A stretch of DNA of 64,000 nucleotides from Nostoc foliaceum FACHB-393 (GCF_014698505.1 NZ_JACJTD010000025.1:1-64000); one strand, 5' to 3'; positions 34,601 to 43,812 are shown, counted from the first letter of the stretch. Numbers and translations: made by a program. The notes: generated by a model not told the origin, from the sequence alone.

Positions 34601-36339
34601 AAGGACAATAGATTTGCTTGCTGATCTACTATCCAAAATTCACTACAAGTCCATCCCAAACTTTCGCAGATTCCTTGCAGGATTTGGGGCATAGCTTCGT
34701 TGATTGTAGTTGACTCTGCTAAGACGCGTGTTGTAAAATACTGTGTTTTCAAATGTTGTTCAGTTCGTTTACGTAAACGAAGCTCCTCGTAAACATCACT
34801 GATGTCAATACCCGTGGCAACAATGTATTCAACGCAACCCTCATAGTCTTGCAAGGTAGTATTAACCCAGGCAATGAGCCGCCGACTGCCATCCTTCGTT
34901 ACCCAATAGCTTTCGTATTCTTTGCGCCCTTCACCAGATCGCAACTGCTCAAAAACTGTTTTAACCAGCCCTACCTCTTCAGGAAGTAAAAACAGGTTCC
35001 AGAAATGCCTTCCTCTCACCTCATCAAATGAGTAACCAGTTGTTTGTTCACAAGCTTGATTGAAGCGAACGATTTGCCCTTGCGTGTCAAGAACTATTAC
35101 CAAAGCGCTTGCCGTATCAAGGACTGCTGAGATAAAGTTGCGTTCTTGGTTTAGTGTTTCCTCTGTTAATTTACGCTCTCTTACCTCATGAGAAATGAAG
35201 TAGTAGACTATACCTAGAATCAGAAAACTCAGGAAAATAGCGATCGCAAGTGTCAAAACCGTGTTTTTAGCACTGGCTTTTGCAGCTTGTGACTGCTGTT
35301 GCAGCAACCCTTTATCCTCATTCTCTATCTCATAAATGATCTTGCGGATATCATCCATGAGATGTTTTCCCTGATTTGTCTGGATTAACTGCAACGCCGC
35401 CTCGAATCCCTGATTTTGACGCAGGTATATAGTCTGCTTGAGTATGGCAAGTTTTGCAGCTATCAGAGATTCAAGAGTTGCAAACTGCTTTTGTTGGCTA
35501 GGTTGATCTGCGATTAAATCCTTCAGTTCTGCAATTTTTTGATCGATGTTTGCAACTACTGCTTGATAAGGTTCCAGATAACTTGCTTGTCCAGTGAGGA
35601 TGTAACCGCGTTGTCCAGTCTCAGCATCCTTCATCTCGGACAGTAATTCTTCCAGTTTATTGATTTTCTCTTGGGTTTTTTGTATCTGATTACTAGTATC
35701 AATCAATATGCGTGTGTTTTGATAAGAAATCACGCCAATCAAAACTAAAATTGCCGATGCTAACCCAAATCCTCCAGCTACTCTTTTAAAAAATTGTTTG
35801 CGTCCCTTCTGTGCTTGTTTGTGTGTACGACTCGCCAATACTAAACTTGCTAAAGTGCGCCGCATTTCTAATTGCTTGATTACGTGGCGACCTAGAATTC
35901 GTAATGCTTCCACTTGTTCTGGAGAGAGATTTCTTGGTACACGGTCAATTACGCAAAGTGTTCCTAGTGCATATCCTTCAGGGTTAGTTAGTGGTACACC
36001 AGCATAAAACCGAATATTAGGGTCAGAGGTGACTAACGGGTTTGTAGCAAACCTTTCGTCAACTGTTGCATTAGGCACAACAAAAACCTCAGGTTGCAGA
36101 ATAGCATGGGCGCAGAATGCCAAGTCTCGCGGTGTTTCTAGGGCATCCAAACCAACTTTTGACTTGAACCACTGGCGATCGCTATCAATTAAACTGATTA
36201 AGGCAATGGGAGTTCCACAAATATATGAGGCTAAACGGGTAAGGTCGTCAAAAGCAGCTTCCGAACGAGTATCGAGGATTTTATACTCCAAAAGAGATTC
36301 GATTCGCTGTGTTTCATTATCAGGTAATGGTGCTTTCAT
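31663..36339 (-). CDS. Hybrid histidine kinase (GAF-CHASE3-PAS-GAF-GAF-HK-REC-REC-Hpt)
   Basis: 1558 residues. In order: GAF (about 20-165, RLASYICGTPIALISLID), membrane helix (about 187-207), CHASE3 sensor (about 210-355, containing LSEMKDAETGQRGYILTGQ), membrane helix (about 362-383), PAS (about 400-515, FNQACEQTTGYSFDEV), two GAFs (about 530-690 and 705-860), HisKA with His905 in MSHEIRTPMNA, and HATPase (about 1000-1110). Receiver 1 has Asp1195 (VIDMQMPETDG) and receiver 2 has Asp1350 (LMDCQMPVLDG). The Hpt domain has His1501 in THQIKGASANVG. All phosphorelay residues are present. It probably feeds a soluble regulator, and the receiver-PP2C protein next door is a candidate. The GAF domains show no obvious bilin-binding motif. 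Confidence 0.9.
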   Translation of the reverse strand: MKAPLPDNETQRIESLLEYKILDTRSEAAFDDLTRLASYICGTPIALISLIDSDRQWFKSKVGLDALETPRDLAFCAHAILQPEVFVVPNATVDERFATNPLVTSDPNIRFYAGVPLTNPEGYALGTLCVIDRVPRNLSPEQVEALRILGRHVIKQLEMRRTLASLVLASRTHKQAQKGRKQFFKRVAGGFGLASAILVLIGVISYQNTRILIDTSNQIQKTQEKINKLEELLSEMKDAETGQRGYILTGQASYLEPYQAVVANIDQKIAELKDLIADQPSQQKQFATLESLIAAKLAILKQTIYLRQNQGFEAALQLIQTNQGKHLMDDIRKIIYEIENEDKGLLQQQSQAAKASAKNTVLTLAIAIFLSFLILGIVYYFISHEVRERKLTEETLNQERNFISAVLDTASALVIVLDTQGQIVRFNQACEQTTGYSFDEVRGRHFWNLFLLPEEVGLVKTVFEQLRSGEGRKEYESYWVTKDGSRRLIAWVNTTLQDYEGCVEYIVATGIDISDVYEELRLRKRTEQHLKTQYFTTRVLAESTTINEAMPQILQGICESLGWTCSEFWIVDQQANLLSLLNTWYKISFEMQEFDILSRQTTFAPGIGLPGRVWASAEPVWIADVVKDQNFIRSQIAAQAELHGAFGFPIRTGKEILGVITCFSHEIQQPDPDLATVMHSIGEQVGQFIERKQAEEELQRQNLRSQLFTEITLKIRQSLQIKEILQISVTEVQKILHSDRVLIYQPLADGSGTTIVEAVVSGWLTIKDKELVNAYFQAEYTQQYYLQQYRQKRHLGLANFDLVEVQKSHIELLQQFGVKSNLVIPILVKEELCGLLIVHQCGSSRQWSSFETHLLRQIADQVGIALAQAQMLNAETQQRKELEIARHQAELASKTKSAFLANMSHEIRTPMNAVLGMTGLMLETPLNSEQRDFIETIRISGDALLSLINEILDLSKLEAGEMALETLDFNLSTCVEEVLELLAPPAHNKGLEIAALIYPNVPTHLQGDAGRLRQILMNLISNAIKFTSNGEVVLRAELRSQNSTTATIHFAITDTGLGITSEDQCKLFTPFTQVDASTTRKYGGTGLGLAICKQLVSLMGGEIGVDSRLGKGSKFWFEVTFAQQLHPISSESERGLLTNRRLLVVDDNATNRKIIHHQATRWGMQVDQAASAATALKAIQEAAKQKNLYDVAVIDMQMPETDGMTLGEQIKANSAIASLHLIMLTSTNQRDEIQRALKIGFAAYLVKPVKPSRLLDTIMTILGTQPEQEESEWATPRFANRSHYENNSNYHSPSSDSTKLRILLAEDNLVNQKVALKQLQSLGYSADVAGNGKEVLQLLEKIPYDLILMDCQMPVLDGLETTKEIHRWQEISFVNSRRPIVIAMTANAMKEDQQLCLDAGMDDYLSKPVMKEKLAAALERWGSMIFMEKETVALEQTASTTDVGSVDLPIDWERLHQLSENNPEFELELLQIFVEDIQPRLEVIKIAIANHDFEQLAIQTHQIKGASANVGATTMHLAAEKLEQLAHNQERRGTTNLISELEEFLKLIQEFLIKTPNS

Positions 36340-36411
36340 TCTTAAGTCTCATACTATTTTGGATTTTAGATTTTAGATTTTGGATTATTTATAAGGTTTA
36401 CCCCCTGCCCC

Positions 36412-37773
36412 CTAAAATTTGACCCGCAACTGTCCTGTCAAGGAATTACCACCGTAGGCACTTCCGCCAGTTTCTTGATTTCGGACATTACTAAAGCTAT
36501 AGCCGAGGTCTGCCTCTATATTTGGTGAAACCTTTGCTGTACAGCGCGTTTGATAGGTATAGGCGTTGTCAAATTCTCCTTTAAGTCGCTGCTGTCCTAA
36601 GTTAGCAGCGAGGCGACAGCGTAAGAACTTAGCAATATCTCCTTCCCAAGCCACCTCAGCGTTGTAAACCAGAAAATCTGGTGGGGAAAAATAGCCACTT
36701 GTGCGTTCTAAATCGCGATCAAAACTCCAACTGAATAAGTTAGCTGCCAGAGAAAACTGTCCGAACTTGCGCTCTAGCCTACTAAATGACTGCACCTCGG
36801 AATTATTATCGTTGTAACTACCCAAACGCAATGATGAAAACAAGCTAGTGTTACGGTTAATCTGCCAGTATAAATCAGGCCCAAATCGCCAAGCAGTAAT
36901 TTGATTGTCTAAAGTTCGAGCATTCGATTTATAAGGCCCTTGTTCTAAATTACCTGATAGTACTACTACCGATAGCAATTGACCGGATGACGAAACTTGC
37001 GGCGGCGAAATCGGAACCTCCACCTTAGCATTGAGATTGATAGCTGTAGGTAAACGATTGAACACATCGACTCCGGCCGCTGTTTGCAGAGTCACTTGCC
37101 CAATTTTTCCCTGCCATCCAACTTGTAAGGGAAAATTCGTTACTGATTCAACCCCGCGTTGCTCAAAGAAGTTAAAACCTGTCTTGAAAAATATTTTATT
37201 GCCATTATTCAATCGAAACTGAAGCGTTGGTTCAAAAAAGAAATTGGTTTGGCCAAAGTTGTCTGTGTCATAGCGATAGTCAGTATGAAGACTTTCCAAA
37301 ACTGCATCTGGCGTTTCTGGTTCAGTGGAAGTTGTTGCTGGGCTAGAATTCTGTGGTGGTTCGGGTAGCGGTGCTTGGGGTAGCGCTGGCGGTAATCGCA
37401 GATCAGGATTGAAGTTTTCGGGTGCCGCAATCAAAATAGGTGTTGGCTTTAATCGATAGGGGAGCGGCATCGAAAATTCTAGTTCGCCCTTAGCAAAGCC
37501 AACAGCCAAAGCTCCTGCTTTCAAATCTCTGTGAGTTCTAAATTTTGAGTATCGCTCTGCTGACTCAGGATTTACTTTAGTGACTTGCTCGGTCAATTCT
37601 GGAGTTGATTTCCAGGTTTGATGTGCTTGGGCAGCTTGTAACTTAGCTTCTGATAATATCCAAATACTTACGCTACAGATTACTCCCAATTGAATCTGTA
37701 GGCATCCCAAAATCAACTTAGTGTACAAACTATATCGAGAAACAAAGAGATAACGTCTAAAACTATCTGCCAT
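36412..37773 (-). CDS. Outer-membrane beta-barrel protein, BcsC C-terminal-like
   Basis: 453 residues. A hydrophobic N-terminal segment (about 18-42) serves as signal or anchor. A Pro-rich linker (about 110-155, LPPALPQAPLPEPPQNSSP) leads to an amphipathic beta-strand domain from about 165 to the end. Strands alternate with short turns and the protein ends in TGQLRVKF, a typical C-terminal aromatic for BAM insertion. The stretch SGYFSPPDFLVYNAEVAWEG resembles the export barrel of BcsC/PgaA proteins, but TPR repeats are absent. A polysaccharide export pore partnering the GT2 synthase is an inference from this and from proximity. It lies 72 bases upstream of the hybrid kinase on the same strand. 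Confidence 0.65.
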   Translation of the reverse strand: MADSFRRYLFVSRYSLYTKLILGCLQIQLGVICSVSIWILSEAKLQAAQAHQTWKSTPELTEQVTKVNPESAERYSKFRTHRDLKAGALAVGFAKGELEFSMPLPYRLKPTPILIAAPENFNPDLRLPPALPQAPLPEPPQNSSPATTSTEPETPDAVLESLHTDYRYDTDNFGQTNFFFEPTLQFRLNNGNKIFFKTGFNFFEQRGVESVTNFPLQVGWQGKIGQVTLQTAAGVDVFNRLPTAINLNAKVEVPISPPQVSSSGQLLSVVVLSGNLEQGPYKSNARTLDNQITAWRFGPDLYWQINRNTSLFSSLRLGSYNDNNSEVQSFSRLERKFGQFSLAANLFSWSFDRDLERTSGYFSPPDFLVYNAEVAWEGDIAKFLRCRLAANLGQQRLKGEFDNAYTYQTRCTAKVSPNIEADLGYSFSNVRNQETGGSAYGGNSLTGQLRVKF

Positions 37774-37981
37774 AGGACGATACTATAGTTGTAAATCAAA
37801 AACTTGCTGCCAAAGAGTTTTCTGGCTGCTAGCTGATGTATTCAGCTTGGGATTATGATGCCCACAATATATCCTTGTTAAGACATGCCAAAGGAAAAAG
37901 ATGTTACCTGAGGGATGATTAGTTAAACATAAGTAGTGAAGGGGAAGTGCTTTCTTTCATGCTTAACGATCGCGCGCTACG

Positions 37982-38104
37982 TAAGCTGTTAAGCATTTAA
38001 TTTGCACATTGAGATCGCAGGAGGGCAGGGGGCAGGGAGCAGGGGAGAGGGTTTGCAGCTTTTATTACCATAAAAATCGTGCAATTTAAATGACGATTAG
38101 CTTA
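37982..38104. repeat. MITE-like element, copy 2 of 2
   Basis: 123 bp with the same ends as 19502-19617 (TAAGCTGTTAAGCATTTAAT to GACGATTAGCTTA) and the shared body GCACATTGAGATCGCAGG and GAGAGGGTTTGCAGC. The G-rich centre is 7 bp longer than in copy 1, one repeat unit. Elsewhere in 37774-38454 there is a hairpin GAGGGGG/CCCCCTC near 38246-38266 without a T-run. No gene is seen. Confidence 0.8.
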
Positions 38105-38454
38105 CTAGACTTGATACCAAGTCCGGCTAATCACTTTTCATTAAAATCTTTTTGCGTAAGAGTCTCTGCCACACGCTGCCGGATCTTGCTACAGACAACT
38201 CTAAACGTCAGCCTAAACAATAAGTTTTTTAAGCAATATGATCTGAGGGGGCATTTAACCCCCTCACTTGTCCCGCAATTAAGAGTCACCGCCATACCAG
38301 AACGGTTGGTGGGATTAGTTTTGCGGACATCTAGATGAAACAGCAAAAATTATACCAAAAGAATAGAAAACCCAACTTGCCGATGCCTGATCGTCTATTA
38401 GTGTTACCTGTCGGCAAATCAGGGTGGCAGATTTCTAAGATTTGGTAGGAATAG

Positions 38455-38667
38455 TTACTGTGATTTTGACCAACTGCCAACTGTTCTTGTTGAGTCTGCT
38501 GTTTCCATCTCAGGGTTTTCAGCATTGTCAACCTCAAGAGTTCGGAGCAGTTCTCGAACTACGTCTGTTGCTGGTCTTCCTGTTAAAGCACAGTAGGATT
38601 CCAGTTTCTTCATTTCCTCAGTTGTGAGATTTATTGTCAGTCGTTTAACAGCCCATTTTTTATTCAT
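38455..38667 (-). CDS. Small ribbon-helix-helix-like protein, copy 3
   Basis: 70 residues. The N-terminal 45 (MNKKWAVKRLTINLTTEEMK, then TGRPATDVVRELLRTLE) match the two short proteins at 13001-13180 and 13651-13797. It has an extra polar tail of about 25 residues (NAENPEMETADSTRTVGSWS). DNA-binding of the CopG/Arc type is likely. It is 51 bases downstream of the response regulator gene on the same strand, but whether it is co-transcribed is unknown. Confidence 0.7.
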   Translation of the reverse strand: MNKKWAVKRLTINLTTEEMKKLESYCALTGRPATDVVRELLRTLEVDNAENPEMETADSTRTVGSWSKSQ

Positions 38668-38718
38668 AATCCTCTTTTTGTCGTTAATATGTTCCTTTTT
38701 GCCGAAATCACCAAGTCA

Positions 38719-39399
38719 TTACGATTGCTCCCGCAGTGCATAACCTACACCACGGAGTGTATGAATCAAACGCTTTTCATTATTGTCTTCTAACTTGAGT
38801 CGCAAATAACGAATATAAACCTCAATAATATTAGAATCACCCATGAAGTCGTAACCCCAAACTTTCTCTAAAATTTGGTTTCTAGTAAACACCTGACGGG
38901 GATGTGAGAGGAGGTATTCTAATAAGTCAAACTCTTTTGCTGTTAACTCAATGCTTCGTTTTCCCCGAAAAACTTCACGGGTGCGGCGATTTAAGCTTAA
39001 ATCTTCAAATTGCAACAAATCCTCTTCTGTTTCTTGCGTGCGACGGAGATGAGCGCGAATTCTAGCTAGTAATTCCTCAATGCTGAAGGGCTTAACTACA
39101 TAATCATCGGCTCCCGCATCTAATCCTGCGACGCGATCGCTCACTTCATCTTTTGCTGTCAACAAAATTACTGGTACTGTACTGCCTGTTGTCCGTAAAC
39201 GGCGACAAATTTCCAAACCTGTCAACCCTGGTAGCATCCAATCCAGGATCGCTAAATCTGGCGATGAGTCTCGCGCCAGGGTTAAACCAGCAATACCATC
39301 ATGGGCTACACTTACTTGATATCCTTCGCTATTAAGTTCTAATTCGACAAATCGCGCCAGTTTGATTTCATCTTCCACTAAAAGGATATGTGCTGTCAT
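38719..39399 (-). CDS. OmpR-family response regulator
   Basis: 226 residues. The receiver (1-120) has the acidic pocket VEDEIK, phospho-acceptor Asp53 in LAILDWMLPGLTG, Thr in ILLTAKDE, and Lys in VVKPFSIEELL. The winged-helix DNA-binding domain (about 128-224) has LTAKEFDLLEYLLSHPRQVF, DSNIIEVYIRYLRLKLE and IHTLRGVGYALRE. The start codon overlaps the stop of a relic kinase (ATGA). The intact kinase at 39607-41040 precedes it and is the likely partner. Target genes unknown. Confidence 0.92.
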   Translation of the reverse strand: MTAHILLVEDEIKLARFVELELNSEGYQVSVAHDGIAGLTLARDSSPDLAILDWMLPGLTGLEICRRLRTTGSTVPVILLTAKDEVSDRVAGLDAGADDYVVKPFSIEELLARIRAHLRRTQETEEDLLQFEDLSLNRRTREVFRGKRSIELTAKEFDLLEYLLSHPRQVFTRNQILEKVWGYDFMGDSNIIEVYIRYLRLKLEDNNEKRLIHTLRGVGYALREQS

Positions 39400-39606
39400 A
39401 TTTTTGCTCCTAAAGCAGGTAATGTGAGAATAAAAGTGCTACCATAACCTGGCTCTGCAAGGACGGCAATTTTGCCTCCCATACCTTTGCTAGGTGTTTC
39501 ACAATATATCAACCTAAGCCTGCTTTGCCAGTCAAACGAGCGCGGGACGGATCAACTTGGTACAAGGGTTCAAAAATGCGAGACTGCTCCGACAAAGAAA
39601 TGCCAT
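39396..39606 (-). pseudogene. Relic of a second histidine kinase (C-terminal ATPase part)
   Basis: Directly after the stop of the intact kinase, the minus strand reads GISLSEQSRIFEPLYQVDPS, RARLTGKAGLG, then a TGA where Leu is expected. It continues YIVKHLAK and, after a one-base deletion, MGGKIAVLAEPGYGSTFILT and LPALGAKI. This is the F- and G2-box end of a kinase, similar to but clearly diverged from the intact one (ARIFERFYRVDESRS). Its original stop overlaps the regulator ATG. One nonsense change and one frameshift disable it. Confidence 0.8.
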
Positions 39607-41040
39607 TCAGATAGAAGGGCTATATGTAGGTAAACTGATTGTAAATATACTCCCTTCCCCTAACTTTGATTGAACACTTACACTACCCCCCATACCTTCT
39701 ACAAGCGTCTTAACAATCGATAAACCCAAACCACAACCCCCAGTAGTATGAGAGCGGGATTCATCTACACGGTAAAATCTCTCAAAGATCCGTGCTTGCT
39801 GTTGCAAAGGAATGCCATAGCCTTCGTCACAAACTTGAATAATTGCCTTGTCTTGATGTTGATTTAATTTAAAAATTATAGGTGTATCAGCTTCAGAATA
39901 CTTAATAGCATTATCAATCAAATTTAATAATACTTGTTTGAGGCGGCTGTAGTCTGCTTTTACCTCAATTGGGTAAATTTTGGACTCGATTGTAATGATG
40001 CGATCGCTATAGTTTTCTGCCATCATTACAACTTCTTCAACCAAGTCATTTAGCACATAAGATTTCATTTGAAAGTACAAGTAACCACTATCTGCTCGTG
40101 CTAAATCAAGTAAATCTTGTAATAAGCGGATAGTTCGTTCAGCTTCCGATGCAGCAGTTTCTAAAGCTTCTTGTTGGGTTTGGGTTAAGTTATTCTGTCT
40201 TCGCAAGACGCTTTGCAAATAACCATGTACAATCGTCAAGGGTGTGCGTAATTCGTGAGAAACATTACTTACAAATTCTCGTTCTTGCTTCCATGACTGG
40301 GAGAGACGCGATAACAGCATAGTTAAGGTTTGAGCTAATTCTTTAACTTCGCTTGGTGCATTATCAAAATATAACTGCGCTTGTCCTAAATCTTCAGCAG
40401 AAATCACAGAAGCCATTTGATTTAGCTGACGCAGAGGTTGCAAAGAGCGCTTAATATAAAATGCGATCGCAGATGTTAATACAAGAATTGCCAAAATACT
40501 AGTAATCCCTAAACTCTGCACCATTACCACAAACATTCTTTGTTCGCGGGTAATATCCTTTACTACAAATAATTCACCGAGTAACTTACCCTGCACTTGC
40601 ACAGAACTACCGCATAAAACAAAGTAGCTTTGGTTCACTTTGTAAACTTGTGGTTTAATCGGCATCTTAGTCAGGGACATTAACTCAGCTACCGTAGTAT
40701 CAGATAACAAATCCAAAGGCGCAGATTTTACTAAAATTTTATTATCAGGACTTTTTAGCCATAATAATGTATTGGTATTTGCCAAATTATTAATAGCCTT
40801 TTGCAATCCAGTTTCAGGTTGCATCATTTCACTATAAATTTGCACATCTTGCGGCAAGCGTTGGGCGATTTGTTCTATATTATATTTATGACTATCAACT
40901 AAAATTCGCTGCATTCTCCAACTAGTCCATGTAGCAAGGCTACCTAATACCAAAGCTGAAAAACCAGCAATGCCAACCGTGAGGCGTGACTGTAAGGAAA
41001 ATGGGTCTATATTTATCCAATTCTTTTTGATTTGCTTCAC
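39607..41040 (-). CDS. Sensor histidine kinase
   Basis: 477 residues. Two membrane helices (about 19-41, VGIAGFSALVLGSLATWTSW, and about 180-205, LGITSILAILVLTSAIAFYI) flank a periplasmic sensor region of about 135 residues. HAMP-like linker is about 205-255. HisKA has His262 in SNVSHELRTPLTIVHGYL. HATPase has the N box LLNLIDNAIKYSE, G1 VCDEGYGIP and G2 GGCGLGLSIVK. It lies upstream of the OmpR-family regulator with only the relic kinase between, so the two should form a pair. The signal is unknown. Confidence 0.9.
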   Translation of the reverse strand: MKQIKKNWINIDPFSLQSRLTVGIAGFSALVLGSLATWTSWRMQRILVDSHKYNIEQIAQRLPQDVQIYSEMMQPETGLQKAINNLANTNTLLWLKSPDNKILVKSAPLDLLSDTTVAELMSLTKMPIKPQVYKVNQSYFVLCGSSVQVQGKLLGELFVVKDITREQRMFVVMVQSLGITSILAILVLTSAIAFYIKRSLQPLRQLNQMASVISAEDLGQAQLYFDNAPSEVKELAQTLTMLLSRLSQSWKQEREFVSNVSHELRTPLTIVHGYLQSVLRRQNNLTQTQQEALETAASEAERTIRLLQDLLDLARADSGYLYFQMKSYVLNDLVEEVVMMAENYSDRIITIESKIYPIEVKADYSRLKQVLLNLIDNAIKYSEADTPIIFKLNQHQDKAIIQVCDEGYGIPLQQQARIFERFYRVDESRSHTTGGCGLGLSIVKTLVEGMGGSVSVQSKLGEGSIFTISLPTYSPSI

Positions 41041-41580
41041 TGTTCTGGTTGCACTTTAGATGTAGAAAAAGAAAAAGGCTTTATCAATAAAATCAGACTG
41101 CTAAATGTAAAGTTACTGTCAACCACTACATCTTTAGTTATAGCTGATTTGAACTTACCTTTATTGCATATCTACAGTGAAAAGGGCAGAAATTCCAAAA
41201 AGATTGCTGAATATTTTTATTTCATTGCCTTCTTAACTCCACAAATCTTTTTCTAGTAATAATTTAAATGCATTTACTACTAATTAAATTAATTTCCGCT
41301 GAGAATTACCTTAAAATTTGTACTCCCATCTGCTTTAATTTTATACTCTTGATTGTATTTAAGGGTTGAAAGTAGCTTGTCCTGCTTAATCCTGTTAAAA
41401 ATTTATATTAAGTTTTAGCATGGATTATTATGGACATAGATTTTCAGCATAATAACAAGTTAGCTGTACATTCAGTTGAGGTGTTGTGAAATTTCTTTTT
41501 CCTAGCGACTACTTTAATCTCAAGATAAAGTGTAAAGATGGTACTAAGTGAATCGTAGAAATTGGTGATGGGCAGGTATC

Positions 41581-41701
41581 ATATCATGTCCGCTTAATTA
41601 GTTATTATTCAGGGCATCTATGCAAAAATCTTAAAACTCTCTTTCCCCCTGCTCCCTGCCCCCTGCGGTCTTAATGATAAGTCTTTTACCGGACATGATA
41701 T
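41581..41701. repeat. Inverted-repeat element with 12-bp perfect ends
   Basis: ATATCATGTCCG at 41581-41592 and CGGACATGATAT at 41690-41701 are perfect inverse complements about 120 bp apart. The interior has the CCCCCTGCTCCCTGCCCCCT pattern also seen (inverted) in the elements at 19502 and 37982. Elsewhere in 41041-41784 no gene is seen. Confidence 0.65.
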
Positions 41702-41784
41702 CAAATATTGTTGGATGGACGGCTGAACGTTTTGCTCAACTTTGGGTGGGGTGATAGGTAACGAGTCGATAGTTATTCCCCGCA

Positions 41785-43812
41785 TCAAATCTCCGTCGCT
41801 AACCAAGCACGCAAAACCTCAGCCACTGTCCATGCTTGAGCAATACATCCCCGTGGAGTCATCGGGGCATCACCATCAAAAATTTCGCTGAGACTGCCAA
41901 CACCGTGTGCAGTGAGATGATTAGCCATTGGTTCCAAAAATTGACGAGCCTGTTCAGGATTTTTGTAGACGCGCAAGTGTGCTAAGACGAACGGCCCCAA
42001 CAACCAACCCCAAACTGTCCCCTGGTGGTAAGCTCCATCACGTTGATACTGATTGCCACCGTATTTACCCTGGTACTGAGGATGATCAGGGGCTAGCGAT
42101 CGCAACCCATAAGAAGTCAGCAGCATTTGCCCGCAAGCTTCCACCACACCCTTTTGCTGGGCAGGTGTGAGTGGACTTTCTGGTAATGACACAGCAAATA
42201 TTTGGTTAGGACGCAATAACGCATCATCACCATCAGGACTATCTAGAACGTCATAGCAATAACCTGTCTCGTCATTCCAGAAGCGAGAAAATCTATACTT
42301 TGCCCGGTCTGCCATTGCCTCATACTCTTGGTGTGGTTTACCAAGCTGACGGGCAAATTTTGCCATTGTCCGTAAAGCATTATACCAGAGGGCATTAACT
42401 TCAATCGGTTTGCCAATTCGGGGCGTTACTACCCAATCATCAACTTTGGCATCCATCCAGGTCAGTTGCACACCAGCAACGCCTGCATAAAGTAAACCAT
42501 CGGCTGCATCGAGGTGGATGTTGTAGCGTGTACCGCGACAGTGCCAATCAATGATGTCTGCAAGTATGGGAAAGAGTTCACTAAGCAAAGTATCATCATC
42601 CGTAGCGCTGTAGTAGGCGCGGACTGCTTCAAAATACCAGAGGGTGGCATCGACTGTATTATATTCTGGTTGCTCACCCGCATCAGGAAAGCGATTTGGC
42701 AACATTCCTTGATCTACATATCTGGCAAAGGTGCGAAGAATTGAGCGTGCTACCTCTGGGCGACCAGTGGAAATTGTCAAACCAGGTAGACTAATCATTG
42801 TGTCGCGTCCCCAGTCGCTAAACCAGTGATAACCAGCGATGATGGTTTTGCCGTGGGGGTCTTCTGGTACTGGGCGATCAACAATAAACTGGTCAGCAGC
42901 TAGTACTAGATGGTTGATCCAGCTAGGTGATTCCTTAGTTTTCAGGGGTCGATTAGTTTTCCAAAATCCTGTTAACTTTTGCTCTTGAGCGCGACGTAAC
43001 TTTAGTGCAGCTTCACCATTGAGATTTGGTTGCTTTTCTGTGGTGGCTACAAAGGCGATCGCTTCTCCAGAATTCAGTGTAACTTCAAAGGTGGCGGCGT
43101 GGAGGTGGTCTTCTTTATCTCTCAATCCCCGATAGCGTTCAACTGCTAAGTCAAAACCATGATACCAATTGTGGACAAAAGATACACTAGGGCGTGAAGC
43201 GTTGCGTAGCTTGCCGCCATAGGCATCGCCTTTAGGCGAATCACTCAGTAGATACAGTGGTACAGCACCTGGATAAGCAGTTACACCAATCCCCTGTTCT
43301 ACCTGCTCAACAGACATCTGCCAATCATTGCTTTGAGTATCGCTGTGATAATCACGGTAGTTGACCATTGCTTTGAGCGTCAACTTCAGCGGTTGGGTGG
43401 CACGACGCAGAGTATATTGAACATAGGTTGTGTTAGCGCCTTGTTGCATCCACACCCGTTTTTCTAACAAGGCATCAGCAACAGCAAAACGCCATACAGG
43501 AATTGTACCTTCCAGAGAAAAACGTTCAATATTTTGATAACCCTGGGGACTGACAATACCATCAGCCCAACGATTGGTGTCTAGAGAATAAGAGCGAGTA
43601 TCATACAGGACAGTTTCATCTAGTTTTGCCAGCAGTAATGTACGACCCAGAGGTGGTTTCAATGCTGCTACCAATAGACCGTGATAGCGGCGGGTCAATA
43701 AACCAGCCACAGTCCCAGAAGCATAACCACCAATACCGTTAGTAACTAACCACTCCCGCGACTCTGCGGTGTCAAGATTGCCGCAGATTTCCCGCCCAAA
43801 TTCAATACACAT
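41785..43812 (-). CDS. Glycogen debranching enzyme (amylo-alpha-1,6-glucosidase family)
   Basis: About 675 residues from MCIEFGREICGNLD; the frame opens nine codons earlier at 43839 but the family starts here. The N-terminal half is the beta-rich domain (EWLVTNGIGGYASGTVAGLL, TRRYHGLLVA, LDETVLYD). The C-terminal half is the (alpha/alpha)6 catalytic barrel: GYHWFSDWGRDTMISLPGL carries an acidic catalytic residue, and YNTVDATLWYFEAVRAYY, LTWMDAKVDDWVVTPRIGK, YQRDGAYHQGTVWGWLLGPF and LSEIFDGDAP follow. This is the archaeal/bacterial-type debranching enzyme that removes alpha-1,6 branches from glycogen in the cytosol. Length is normal and the gene appears intact and monocistronic. Confidence 0.92.
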   Translation of the reverse strand: MCIEFGREICGNLDTAESREWLVTNGIGGYASGTVAGLLTRRYHGLLVAALKPPLGRTLLLAKLDETVLYDTRSYSLDTNRWADGIVSPQGYQNIERFSLEGTIPVWRFAVADALLEKRVWMQQGANTTYVQYTLRRATQPLKLTLKAMVNYRDYHSDTQSNDWQMSVEQVEQGIGVTAYPGAVPLYLLSDSPKGDAYGGKLRNASRPSVSFVHNWYHGFDLAVERYRGLRDKEDHLHAATFEVTLNSGEAIAFVATTEKQPNLNGEAALKLRRAQEQKLTGFWKTNRPLKTKESPSWINHLVLAADQFIVDRPVPEDPHGKTIIAGYHWFSDWGRDTMISLPGLTISTGRPEVARSILRTFARYVDQGMLPNRFPDAGEQPEYNTVDATLWYFEAVRAYYSATDDDTLLSELFPILADIIDWHCRGTRYNIHLDAADGLLYAGVAGVQLTWMDAKVDDWVVTPRIGKPIEVNALWYNALRTMAKFARQLGKPHQEYEAMADRAKYRFSRFWNDETGYCYDVLDSPDGDDALLRPNQIFAVSLPESPLTPAQQKGVVEACGQMLLTSYGLRSLAPDHPQYQGKYGGNQYQRDGAYHQGTVWGWLLGPFVLAHLRVYKNPEQARQFLEPMANHLTAHGVGSLSEIFDGDAPMTPRGCIAQAWTVAEVLRAWLATEI

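Noticed and set aside
38246..38266. GAGGGGG/CCCCCTC hairpin as a terminator
   Set aside because: There is no T-run after it on either strand and no gene ends nearby.
41032..41256. 74-codon frame upstream of the histidine kinase
   Set aside because: It overlaps the kinase start on the opposite strand and lies in an AT-rich promoter region without coding character.
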